Shown: positions 7,862 through 17,700 of the stretch, piece by piece
How the letters are laid out: each line of letters starts with the position of its first letter
Position numbering within the stretch: position 1 is the stretch's first letter
From: Niastella sp966212235
GTDB taxonomy: Bacteria; Bacteroidota; Bacteroidia; Chitinophagales; Chitinophagaceae
NCBI GenBank assembly: GCA_966212235.1
Contig: CBIHPP010000013.1
Location: 1 to 64,000, forward strand
Direction of reading: 5' to 3'
DNA: 64,000 nt
Notes under the pieces: generated by a model
Told to the model about the DNA's origin: nothing
The model's database searches: none
What the model saw: only the letters and a program-made list of their open reading frames with translations
Program-made: the position numbers and the translations under genes

Positions 7862-10800
7862 TCACGCATCTTTTGACTTATCTTTTAACACCTTTGTAGA
7901 AATTTGGTACGTTTTGTTAAACGGATCACGGTATTTTTTGATGTACTCAGAAGGGTTCATGCCAAATATTTTATTGAACTGCCGCCTGAAATACTTTACA
8001 TCGTTGATGCCAACCTGGAAAGCTGCCTCATTGACGTTACAGTTTTCCCTGATCATAAGTTCTGCTGCTTTTCTAAGCCTGATGTACCGGATAAAGCCAG
8101 CAACGGATTGGCCACTCATCAGCCGCACTTTTTTGTATAGATACGAGTGGCTCATGCCTATTTCATGGGCCAGCGTCTTAATGGTGAACTGGTCATCGTG
8201 CAGGTATTGTTCTACAATGGAAATGCATTTATCAAGGAATGCTTTGTAGTCAGGTGAAATTTTCAGGGTATTCTTCTGTAAGGTGACCTCATTGAAGAAA
8301 TACTTTTGCAGCTCACTCCGGCTGTTAAAAAGGTTTTCGACCTTGGCCAGCAAAATATCTTTATCGAATGGCTTGGTAATATACGCATCGGCCCCACCCT
8401 CGATGCTTTGCAACTCCATTTCATCGCCCTGGCTGCCGGTGAGCAATATTACCGGGATATGATTAAGGTTTTGGTCTTGTTTTATTTGCCTGCAAAGCTC
8501 TATTCCATCCATTACCTCCATCCTGATATCACTGATCACCAGGTCAGGAAATTTTTCCTGCGCCATTTTCAGCGCCTCCATTCCGTTCACAGCTTCCAGT
8601 AACTCGTATTTGTTCTTTAAAATTTGCTGCAGGTAATGCCTTATTGCTTTGTCGTCGTCAGCAAGCAAAATGGTTTGGCGGTCTGTGACCAGATCTTCTG
8701 ATTTGATATCTGTGGCGGTTGCAACCGGTTCTTCCGGTATATCTTCTGCCAGCTCTGCTAGCAGGGAACTCTCCTGTTCCTGTGTATGCAATATTGTCTT
8801 GCCTTCAAGGTGTTTTGTTCCTTTCTTCAAGGTTACCAGGAAAGAAGTTCCTTTGCCTTCTTCCGTGTGGAAACTAACTGTACCCATATGAGCTTCCACA
8901 AAACGCTGAACAAGGTATAAGCCAATTCCAAATCCGGTTTTGGCCGGCGCATTTTTGGAATTGGCCTGGTAAAATTTCTCGAACAGCCGGGACCTTTCCC
9001 CGGCAGCAATACCATACCCATTGTCTATAACCGCCACCTTAACCTCGTCAGCTGTTTCCGTTACGCGAAAAATGATCTTTCCATGCTCAGGTGTATATTT
9101 AATAGCATTGGAAATAAGGTTAAACAATGCTATCTCCATTTTTTCCCTGTCTATATACAGTTCCAGATCCTTGTTCTCAAATTCAAAAAGGTATTCCTGG
9201 TGATTTCCTTTTGCCTGTTGAACAAAGTATAGAAATACTTCATGACACAACTGGTAGAAGTTGTGCCGGAAAAATTTAAGGTTATCGGTTGCTGCGTCCG
9301 CCTTTCTGAAAAGAAGCAGTTGGTCTATCAGGCTTAACAATCGGCGTGCATTCCGGTGTACAATGTTTAATTCCTGCTGTTCGTCGGGGGTGTTGATCTT
9401 TTGGATCAGATCTTTGACCGGATTGATGATCAACGTAAGCGGGGTTCGGAATTCATGTGAAATACCGGTGAAAAAGGATAGTTTTTTTTCAGTTAACTCT
9501 CTTTCTTTTTCTTTTTCATAATTAGCCAGTTTGATCTCGTACCTGAGTCGCTCGTGGCGTTTATTATAGATGACATACAAATAAGCTGCTGATACAACAA
9601 GAATGGCATACATACAGTAAGCCCACCAGGTTCTATACCAGGGTGGAAGCACCACCACGGTGAGAAGGCTGGTCGCTTCGCTCCAGGGCCCGGCGCCATT
9701 GGTTACTTTAATTTTAAAAGAATAAGTTCCCTCATGTAGCCGTGAATAATTGGCCGTGCGAATGTTGTTTACGTAATTCCAGTTTTTATCCCACCCTTCC
9801 AGTTTATAAGCATATTTTATGTTATCGGCATGTAGGTAATCCAGGGCTACATAATCGAGCGAGAGAATGGCCTGGTCAAATGGCAGCTCGATTGTTTCAA
9901 TCCATCCCGAAGCTCTTTTGCTTACATAAGAATCATCTTCTTCAACAGGCTTGTTGTTGATTGTTAGTCCCGTGAGATATATTTTGAATGGTTCCTTTTT
10001 GTCATAAATACTATCCGGATAAAAAATGTTAAATCCTTTAATACCGCCAAATACAAATTCACCCGATTGTAAAGCCAGTGCTGCATTAAAGCCGAACTGA
10101 CTGCTTTGCAAGCCATCCGATTTTGAATAGTTCCGGAATGTGCGGTCGATGGTATTGAATTTAAACAGCCCGTTATAAGTGCTCAGCCACAGGTTGTTTT
10201 TATCATCTTCCAGCATCCGGAGAATGGTGTTACTTGGCAAACCATTTGAGGTAGTAAATTGTACATAAGTTCCTTTTGTACGATCGAATAACAACAGGCC
10301 CCCGCCATCAGTTCCCACCCAAAGGTTTTTATTGCGGTCTTCGCAAACACTACGTACCGGATGCCCGATAGGCCAGATGCGGTGTTTTTTATTTACAAGA
10401 TCAATTTGCAATAAGGACTGCCGGTAACCGGCCAACATGTTGCCCTGCCTGTCTTCCGCGATGCAAAGCAGCGTGGTTAATTTTTCATCAAAAACTTCGA
10501 AACGGTTGGTGTTTCTATTGAATAAGTATAACGCCCCGCCATTAGCAGCAGTGACCCATAATTGTTTGCGGGAATCTTCAAAAACCAGCCAGGCGTTTTT
10601 ATCAACAATGCCTGTGTGCGTATTATAACAGGTAAAATGTTCAAAGTTTTTGGAACCTTTTTTTAGCCGGTTAACACCGCCCAGCCAGCTAACGGCCCAA
10701 AGGTCGCCCTGCGAGTCACAAACAACCTTGGTGATAAAATTACTGCTGATCGTAGCGGAATTGGCAGGGTCATGCTTATAAATTATGGTTGTATTATTCT

Positions 10801-11956
10801 TACGGTCCCAATACTTCAGTCCTGCGCCATCGGTGCCAATCCACACATTCCCCTTATTATCTTCAGCAAAACAAAATATGAAGTCCTCGATGCTATTGTT
10901 CAGTCCGGTACCAGCATAGGTAATATGGTTAAATAAATTGTGGCGTAATTGCACCATAGTGATACCGCCGTACTTTGTTGCGATCCATTTATTGCCCTGA
11001 AGATCATCGTAAATGTTAAATATAGAATTGCCATTGATCAAAGAGGCGTCTGAGGCTGACAGATAAGCGGCAGGCCTGTTTTCACCAACAGGCATCGACC
11101 ACACGCCATTACCGTCGCAGGAGATCCATAATACCTGTTGCCGGTCTTCAAAAAGGCTCATCACCCTTCCTTTGAAAGGCAGTACATTATTTGAAAATAC
11201 ATTATTCCCGATGTCGTACCGGAAAAGTCCATTTTCATTTCCCAACCATAAGTTGCCTTTACTGTCTGATTTTAAACTGCCGGCCTTTTTAATGGTGCCA
11301 TTAATTAAATGCAGCGCTTTATTTTTTATATTATACAGGCAAAGCCCTGCCTCCTGCACAAATACCCACGCCAGTTGCCGGTTTGCATCAATAGTGAGCG
11401 CGGTAACATCATAATCGCCTTCATGCCCTTTCCACGATGGGAAAGGGATTTGTACCCCCGTTCCGCTGTTTTTTTCAAAGATCAGTAAGCCGTTATTGTG
11501 GGCGCCAACCAACATGCATCCATCTTTTTCATTTTTTTGAATGGCGCTGATAGAATGTTCTAAAGGTTGTAAAGAAGTATTGTTCGCCGACCTGAATTTT
11601 GCACTATAAAAATTTGCGTTAACCGGGTTATAAATATTCAACCCTTCTGCGGTGCCTATCCAAAGATGATGGCTGGCGTCTTCTGTGATCACCCTGATGT
11701 AGTTGGATTTCAGAGAAGTACTGTCACCAGGCACATTGCGGAAAACCTTAAAGCTGTAACCATCGTACCGGTTTAACCCGTCGAAAGTACCAAACCACAT
11801 AAAGCCATCGTGGTCCTGGAAAATGCTGATGACCGCGTTATTCGACAGTCCCTGGTCAATTCCCAGGTATTTTACCGGCGGGTCACTAAATGCAGCGCAA
11901 GGCGTTCTGGCAATTAAAAGAAGTAAAAAAAAGATAATTGTAATACTCCGGCACAT
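7862..11956 (-). CDS. Hybrid two-component system regulator (HTCS 1)
   Basis: A 1364-residue one-protein signal system that senses a periplasmic oligosaccharide and activates a polysaccharide locus. The ATG at 11956 is chosen over an upstream TTG (11974) because a signal peptide (MCRSITIIFFLLLLIA) starts there and a Shine-Dalgarno-like GAGGAGA precedes it. Order: about 14 ligand-binding propeller repeats (WFGTFDGLNRYD, LWIGTAEGLN and similar) to residue ~690, Y_Y_Y domain, membrane helix ~775-795, HisKA with H834 (ISHEFRTPL), HATPase, receiver with D1143 (PDLVISDIRM) and a C-terminal AraC helix-turn-helix ending GMNPSEYIKKYR. All signalling residues are present. It is convergent with the LacI cluster and divergent from 12234. 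The target could be either neighbour. Confidence 0.95.
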   Translation of the reverse strand: MCRSITIIFFLLLLIARTPCAAFSDPPVKYLGIDQGLSNNAVISIFQDHDGFMWFGTFDGLNRYDGYSFKVFRNVPGDSTSLKSNYIRVITEDASHHLWIGTAEGLNIYNPVNANFYSAKFRSANNTSLQPLEHSISAIQKNEKDGCMLVGAHNNGLLIFEKNSGTGVQIPFPSWKGHEGDYDVTALTIDANRQLAWVFVQEAGLCLYNIKNKALHLINGTIKKAGSLKSDSKGNLWLGNENGLFRYDIGNNVFSNNVLPFKGRVMSLFEDRQQVLWISCDGNGVWSMPVGENRPAAYLSASDASLINGNSIFNIYDDLQGNKWIATKYGGITMVQLRHNLFNHITYAGTGLNNSIEDFIFCFAEDNKGNVWIGTDGAGLKYWDRKNNTTIIYKHDPANSATISSNFITKVVCDSQGDLWAVSWLGGVNRLKKGSKNFEHFTCYNTHTGIVDKNAWLVFEDSRKQLWVTAANGGALYLFNRNTNRFEVFDEKLTTLLCIAEDRQGNMLAGYRQSLLQIDLVNKKHRIWPIGHPVRSVCEDRNKNLWVGTDGGGLLLFDRTKGTYVQFTTSNGLPSNTILRMLEDDKNNLWLSTYNGLFKFNTIDRTFRNYSKSDGLQSSQFGFNAALALQSGEFVFGGIKGFNIFYPDSIYDKKEPFKIYLTGLTINNKPVEEDDSYVSKRASGWIETIELPFDQAILSLDYVALDYLHADNIKYAYKLEGWDKNWNYVNNIRTANYSRLHEGTYSFKIKVTNGAGPWSEATSLLTVVVLPPWYRTWWAYCMYAILVVSAAYLYVIYNKRHERLRYEIKLANYEKEKERELTEKKLSFFTGISHEFRTPLTLIINPVKDLIQKINTPDEQQELNIVHRNARRLLSLIDQLLLFRKADAATDNLKFFRHNFYQLCHEVFLYFVQQAKGNHQEYLFEFENKDLELYIDREKMEIALFNLISNAIKYTPEHGKIIFRVTETADEVKVAVIDNGYGIAAGERSRLFEKFYQANSKNAPAKTGFGIGLYLVQRFVEAHMGTVSFHTEEGKGTSFLVTLKKGTKHLEGKTILHTQEQESSLLAELAEDIPEEPVATATDIKSEDLVTDRQTILLADDDKAIRHYLQQILKNKYELLEAVNGMEALKMAQEKFPDLVISDIRMEVMDGIELCRQIKQDQNLNHIPVILLTGSQGDEMELQSIEGGADAYITKPFDKDILLAKVENLFNSRSELQKYFFNEVTLQKNTLKISPDYKAFLDKCISIVEQYLHDDQFTIKTLAHEIGMSHSYLYKKVRLMSGQSVAGFIRYIRLRKAAELMIRENCNVNEAAFQVGINDVKYFRRQFNKIFGMNPSEYIKKYRDPFNKTYQISTKVLKDKSKDA

Positions 11957-11960
11957 CGTT

Positions 11961-11967
11961 TCTCCTC
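11961..11967 (-). promoter_or_regulatory. Shine-Dalgarno-like site for HTCS 1
   Basis: Read on the minus strand, GAGGAGA lies four bases before the ATG at 11956. Purine-rich sites this good are uncommon in Bacteroidota, and this one decides the start over the TTG at 11974. Confidence 0.5.
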
Positions 11968-12106
11968 TTGGCAATATTAAAGCAGGAAGTTATAGAAAAA
12001 ATTTTGAATAGGGAAGAAGGGTCGATTTTATATGAAATATCCGCAGCGGGTTTATTTGCCAAATTACTAAGAACGGTTCGTTTTGGTTTCACACAGTAGT
12101 TAAACA

Positions 12107-12130
12107 CCCGGCTATTCCTGGCCGGGTTTT
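12107..12130 (+). terminator. Small G+C hairpin followed by T-run in the leader of the DUF1080 gene
   Basis: CCCGGC (12107-12112) pairs with GCCGGG (12121-12126) with an 8-base loop, flanked by AAAC and TTTT. No plus-strand gene ends nearby, so if it works it would act on transcripts entering the 12234 gene (leader attenuation) or be left over from a lost gene. The rest of 11972-12233 shows no coding potential. Confidence 0.4.
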
Positions 12131-12233
12131 AGTGTTTTGGTGTTGTAAAAATATGCGGAAACGTTTGGGCATAACAGCTCATGACGGTGGAAGTGAAAAA
12201 CACAGTTAACTTAATTGAAAACTTTGCTGCTAT

Positions 12234-13766
12234 ATGATTACAAGGAACAGTAAAATTGTTTTTTGGACTATTTTATTTGCCATAACGGTCACGGGCAGTT
12301 ATGCGCAAAAACCAACGCTTATTAACAAGGCATTGATTTTTTCTGCCATTAAAGCATCAGTCAGCAAACCCGCCTACCTTATTCTGCCTCCGGTTGTGAA
12401 AACTGTTAAAATAGTTAGTGGCGATATTTCCAGTTTCAGAATCGTATCTTTTCAGCAGGGAAATTTGTCAGTAGCCTTTACGCCCGCAGTTGAATTAGCG
12501 GACATTGTAAAGGCTAAAATTGAAGCAAAGAATGCTGCCGGGGAATTAGTTGTCAAAGTTGATCTCACTGGCCTGAGTACAAAAGGTCTTGAAGGGGAGA
12601 ATGAAGCGCCGCTGGCAAAAATTATTGAAGCACTTGGGTACAAAGTAAATACAGGCTGGACTGGTTTAGCCAATCATATCGGGCAAGAATTACAAGGGGA
12701 GGAATTATCAGCTTCCCTTTTTAGAAAAGCTGGAAACGGGAAAGTACAGATCACTCCTGTAGCACGTTATTCACCCGATTTTGAACTTCCTTTTGGATAT
12801 TATATAGATTCCGCATCCTCTCCCGCAAAGCACCAGGTGGGGGTATTGGCTAAAGCCGGAAAATATCCTGAACATCAAACCTTGTATCCCACGGTTGCCC
12901 GTGGTAGTACCAACTTTGACCCCGGCACCAGTATTTTTGGATTTTATACAACAAGTGCTAGTCATTCCGCTTATTCCGAAGATGTTTGGAACATGTTGCA
13001 GTATCCTGCAAATGCCATACATGCAACAAGAATTTATCCATTGAAAAATGAATTTGGGCAACCGTTGAAGAACACATTCCTTCTATGCTTTGAAGAAGCA
13101 AAAAATGGCGATTATAATGACTATGTATTTCTTTTAGAAAACATTGTTCCGGTGGTTAAAGATCTTTTTTTTCCATTGTTCAACGGAAGAAACCTGGACG
13201 GATGGCATACATTCTTACAAAAGAATGAAGAAGATCAGGATCCTGGTCATAATTTCCAGGTAGAGCAGGGCACGCTGCATGTAAATGGTAAAAGTCTCGG
13301 CTACATAATTACTAACAAGACGTTTAAAAATTATCATTTTAAGGTAGAATTTAAATGGGGAATTAATAAATGGCCGCCGCGCGGGAACGATAAACGGGAT
13401 GCAGGCATCTGCTATAATATTCCGGACAGTGAACCTGATTCTATTTGGCCTAAATCAATTGAATGCCAGATTCAGGAAGGTGATGTAGGTGATTTCTGGA
13501 TGCTGGGATTCAGTACAATAAAGTTAAATGGCCAACAAAATATACCTGCTGATCACACAAGGTTTGTTAAGTATGCAGATGGTGAAAAGCCTTATGGAGA
13601 ATGGAATACCGTGGAAGTTATTTCAGTAAATGGTACTTGTATCCATATTGTAAATGGAGTAATAGTAAATGTGGGCACAGAAGCAAGTGTGAAGAGCGGT
13701 AAAATTTTGCTTCAGTCAGAATATGCAGAAATATTTTATCGTAATGCGAAGATCAGGCAATTGTGA
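12234..13766 (+). CDS. Secreted protein with DUF4114-like and DUF1080 (3-keto-disaccharide hydrolase) domains
   Basis: A 510-residue exported protein with a signal peptide ending near residue 25 (GSYAQ). Residues ~220-310 (FDPGTSIFGFY to NGDYNDYVFLLEN) resemble the DUF4114 sandwich. Residues ~315-510 are a DUF1080 concanavalin-type domain, starting LFNGRNLDGWHTFL and including GICYNIPDS and ECQIQEGDVGDFW. DUF1080 proteins are lamin-G-like; some act on 3-keto-glycosides, others only bind sugar. The N-terminal ~200 residues are not recognised. It is transcribed alone, divergent from HTCS 1, and closed by a good terminator. Enzyme activity is unproven. Confidence 0.75.
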   Translation: MITRNSKIVFWTILFAITVTGSYAQKPTLINKALIFSAIKASVSKPAYLILPPVVKTVKIVSGDISSFRIVSFQQGNLSVAFTPAVELADIVKAKIEAKNAAGELVVKVDLTGLSTKGLEGENEAPLAKIIEALGYKVNTGWTGLANHIGQELQGEELSASLFRKAGNGKVQITPVARYSPDFELPFGYYIDSASSPAKHQVGVLAKAGKYPEHQTLYPTVARGSTNFDPGTSIFGFYTTSASHSAYSEDVWNMLQYPANAIHATRIYPLKNEFGQPLKNTFLLCFEEAKNGDYNDYVFLLENIVPVVKDLFFPLFNGRNLDGWHTFLQKNEEDQDPGHNFQVEQGTLHVNGKSLGYIITNKTFKNYHFKVEFKWGINKWPPRGNDKRDAGICYNIPDSEPDSIWPKSIECQIQEGDVGDFWMLGFSTIKLNGQQNIPADHTRFVKYADGEKPYGEWNTVEVISVNGTCIHIVNGVIVNVGTEASVKSGKILLQSEYAEIFYRNAKIRQL

Positions 13767-13817
13767 ATCGGGTTTTTACGATGAGGCAGTGCCTTTAAGA
13801 ATAGAAAATACGAATAC

Positions 13818-13850
13818 AAAAGCGGAGAAGATAAATTCCTCCGCTTTTTT
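13818..13850 (+). terminator. Rho-independent terminator of the DUF1080 gene
   Basis: AAAAGCGGAG (13818-13827) pairs perfectly with CTCCGCTTTT (13839-13848) around an 11-base loop and is followed by T residues, 51 bases after the stop codon. Confidence 0.85.
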
Positions 13851-14042
13851 TATTGACTATCGGGCAATGATACGAAAAATGCCCCTTTTGTATGAATTAG
13901 TCCCCCAATTTACCCCCTCTTTGACTATAATTTGCTCTTCATGGTCTTTCCAATAAAGTGGTTACCCTTCTCTTTTGCGATGCCAGGTTTGAAGGAATAG
14001 ATGGATCTGTAGCATTATTCAGTAAATTATTAATGATTGCAT

Positions 14043-14506
14043 ATGAAAAAAACAATGTATGTTCTGCCAATGGTATTATTGGCCTTATTTGGTTGTAAAA
14101 AAGACAAGGTTCGATCTTCGGAGGAGGAAGTTAGTGGGGTCGCCGGGAAAGCGCCAGCGAATAGTAACGCACGTTTGGGCGCCTTCGTACCCAGCGGCTA
14201 TTCGCTGGTGTGGGAGGATGAGTTTGATGGTACTTCTTTGAACACGAATAACTGGTTTGTTGGTTGTAAAGAGCCTGTTTCAGGCGACCGTATACCCGGC
14301 GCACTTGGCGATTATCTCCTGGTCAACGATTATTCCGGTTATATCACTCCGGAGGACGTTTATCTTGACAGTGGTGCATTGGTGCTGAGAGTCAAAAGCG
14401 AACCTATCAGGGTACCAGTCCTGCAGGCACCTACCAGTACACCGACGGTTGGGTAGCCTCTATGCACAAAGTGCATCTTAATAAACATAGGAGACGGCCC
14501 TTTTAA
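14043..14506 (+). pseudogene. Frameshifted and truncated GH16 lipoprotein remnant
   Basis: The ATG at 14043 opens a lipoprotein (LFGCKK lipobox) that runs into a clear GH16 (laminarinase/endo-beta-glucanase) start: YSLVWEDEFDGTSLNTNNW, then LDSGALVLRVKSEP. The frame then goes wrong near 14405-14407 and stops at 14456. If one base is restored there, the next frame (14408-14503) continues as QGTSPAGTYQYTDGWVASMH, exactly the GH16 pattern, before stopping at 14504. So a single-base loss broke the gene. The catalytic ExDxxE region and everything after are also missing, so a deletion followed or preceded. It lies between the DUF1080 gene and the first SusC gene. Bases 14507-14748 hold no further recognisable GH16 sequence. 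Confidence 0.85.
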
Positions 14507-14722
14507 ATGGAAAACCCTTGTAAAAACACGGGGTTTACTATCTGTTTTTTTATAATGTTTGACAATTTAAAGCAAAATAAGGTCAATATAGTATCAATGG
14601 AAGATCAAATTTAGTTGGCTTGTTTATCCTCCTGTAAAATTCCATCCCTCGGTGAGGTGATTTAATTTAAAAAGTACTGCACTCGGTTATAAAAGTATCA
14701 GTGTTGAATCTAAATATGAGTA

Positions 14723-14730
14723 TAATTTTG
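14723..14730 (+). promoter_or_regulatory. Possible Bacteroidota -7 element before SusC 1
   Basis: TAATTTTG matches the TAnnTTTG consensus. A weak GTTG lies upstream, with no good -33 box. If used, the leader would be only about a dozen bases, which favours the ATG at 14749 over earlier starts. One match in AT-rich DNA is weak evidence. Confidence 0.3.
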
Positions 14731-14748
14731 ATACAAATTAGCTGCCAT

Positions 14749-17700
14749 ATGTTAGAATCACTACGACTGCGAGTGCCACTGCTGCTTTTGTGCGCACTCT
14801 TTAACCTCTTAGCCTTTGCACAAGGCCGAAGAATCACCGGAACGATCACTGACGATAAAGGTGTACCCCTGGCCGGAGCGACGGTGACCTTAAAAGACAC
14901 AAAGATCATGGCGACCACCGATGTTGCCGGTAAATTTACGCTTAATGCTCCCGGTAATGAACATACAATTGTGGTAACCCACGTGAGCATGATACCACGG
15001 GAAGCGACTGTGGGTGAAAACAATATGGTGTCGGTATCCCTCGTAAGCAGGCCAGGAACGATGAATGACGTAGTGGTGGTTGGTTATGGACGCGCACGGC
15101 GGGCCAACCTCACAACAGCACAAACGTCTATTGGTACGAAGGAAATTGAGAAGACCATTAACACCACTGTAGAACAGGCGCTCCAGGGACGGGCGCCTGG
15201 TGTGTACGTCACCCAAAACTCCGGGCAACCCGGTGGTGGCATCTCTGTAAATATTCGCGGCATAAGTTCCATCAACGGCAACACCGAGCCACTCTATGTG
15301 ATCGATGGTGTGCAAATTCGTGGGGGCGGAACGGCCAACTCCTCTAACCCGCTTGCTTTTTTGAATCCCAACGACATTGAGGATATGCAAATTTTGCAAG
15401 GGCCCTCTGCCACGGCCATTTATGGTTCGCAGGCAACCAACGGTGTTATTCTCATTACGACGAAGCGTGGGCGAAACGGGGATTTCCGTATCAACTACAA
15501 CCTTCAATACAACGTACAAACGCCCCCCAAACGCTTTGACGTAATGAACTTGCCGCAATATGCACAAATGCAAAAAGATTACAAGGCGATTGCCGGCGGA
15601 ACGGTGCGCGAAGAATTGCTCGATCCTTCCATTCTTGGCCCTGGCACCGACTGGCAGAACGAGTTGTTCAACAACGCTGCCATGCAAAAGCACCAGCTCA
15701 GTTTGAGCGGTGGAAGCAACAACACCACCTATTATATGTCGGGAGAGTACCTTAACCAGCAAGGCGTAGCCGAAGGTTCGGGCTTTAAGCGCTACAGCTT
15801 CCGGATGAACCTTGACAACAAGCCGAGAGAATGGCTCACCATCGGCGCCAATCTTAGCTACAACCAAACCAAAGAAAGTTTGACCACCAGCCAGGAAAAC
15901 ATCATTATCAGAGCTATTCAGTTGAGTCCTGAGGTGCCTGTAAAAACGCTGAGCGGTGATTGGGGTGGGGGCGACCTCACCAACCCGGCGCATCAGTTTT
16001 CGCCGGTAAACCCCATTGCTATTTCGCAACTGGTTACCAACACAAGCACCCGCCGGCAGTTTTTAGGTGGCTTAAACCTTCAATTCAACCTGGCAAAGGG
16101 CCTTGTTGCCCGAACATCATTCAATACCACAGTTAACCAGGGTGGCACTACATTGTACACGCCCACGTATGCTATTGGCTGGGCAGTGAATACCACATCT
16201 TCGCTCACCAACGGCACCAGCGACAATACATATTGGAACTGGAACCAGTTGCTGGAGTACAACCGTCAGTTCGGCAAGCACAACCTGGGGGTGATGGTGA
16301 GCCACGAATCACAGGCATCTACCTGGAAAAATGTTTCCGGCACAAGGACCGGTTTCCTGACCAACGATATTTTCGACCTCAATGCAGGCAATGCAACAAC
16401 CGCTACCAATAGCGGTGGCTCGGGTAAATGGGGCATGGAATCTTACCTGGGCCGTTTAAATTATAATTACGACAACCGCTATCTGTTGACGGGCACTATC
16501 CGGCGTGATGGTTCTGTTAACTTCGGTCCTGAGAAAAGGTGGGGCACGTTCCCTTCTGTGTCGGTTGCCTGGCGAGTTTCTGAAGAACCATTCTTTGAGG
16601 TTCCTTTTGTGAGTGAATTGAAATTGCGCCTTGAAACGGGATTGACCGGTAATCAGCCGGGCGGCAATGCAGCGGTTTATTCGCCGCTTAGCGCTGGCGC
16701 TACACCGTGGGGCACAGGCTTCCTGCCTTCCATTTATCCAAATCCCCTTTATCAGTGGGAGGAAACGAATACCCGCAACATTGGTCTTAACATTGGTTTG
16801 TTTAACAGCCGCATCACCATTGAAGCGGACTATTACAAAAAATACACCTCCAACCTGTTGATGGATGCCAGCTTTCCCTGGTATATGGGAACAAACGGCA
16901 CAGGATCGGTGCGACCTCCAACAGTAAATGCCGGGAACCTCGAAACCAATGGTTGGGGTATCTCCATAAACACTGTCAACATCACCAGCAACGATTTTCG
17001 TTGGGAGAGTAACCTGAACCTCTCTCGTTTCAGGAGCGAGATCAAAAGTCTTAATACCGAAAATGCCTTTTTTGAACGCAGCTCCTGGTGGCTGAACCAG
17101 CAAGACCCCTGGACGCAGCGTTCTGCCATTGGCTACCAGCCCTGGTTGTTCAGAGGGTATAAGACCGAAGGCATCTTCACTTCAGTCGAGGAGATCAACA
17201 ACAGCGCCGTGCCGGTCGACAACAACGGCGACCGCCGGCCCACGCAAGAAAACGGCGGTATCTGGCTCGGCGATGTTAAATACAGGGATATGAATGGCGA
17301 TGGTAAAATTGATGTTAACGACAAAACATATATCGGTAATCCCTGGCCTAAACTTTTTGGCGGTTTTACCAACACATTTACCTATAAAGGATTTGAATTG
17401 AGTGTGTTGATCACTGCTACCTATGGCAATGATATTTACAACTTCATCGCGTGGGAAAATTCCAACCCCAACAACATCAACCTCGGCCGCAATATGCTGA
17501 TCGAAGCGATGGATTATGCCAAATTATCGGTTGATGGGTCGGGTAAGCCCGTCGTGCTAAACCCGGGCACGAAAGTGCCCCGCATTATCAGCGGCGCCGA
17601 TGTGAACGGTACCTATGCACGTATTACCGACCGGTATGTTGAGGATGGATCTTATGTACGCGTCAAAAACGTATCGTTGTCTTACAACCTTCCGGCTGGC

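Noticed and set aside
11975..12107. Minus-strand frame (11886-12107) as a gene divergent from the DUF1080 gene
   Set aside because: It overlaps the HTCS 1 start in another frame and has no signal, domain or ribosome-binding site.
14890..16029. Long (379-codon) minus-strand frame
   Set aside because: It lies entirely inside the SusC 1 gene, which has unmistakable family motifs; the antisense frame has no recognisable domain.
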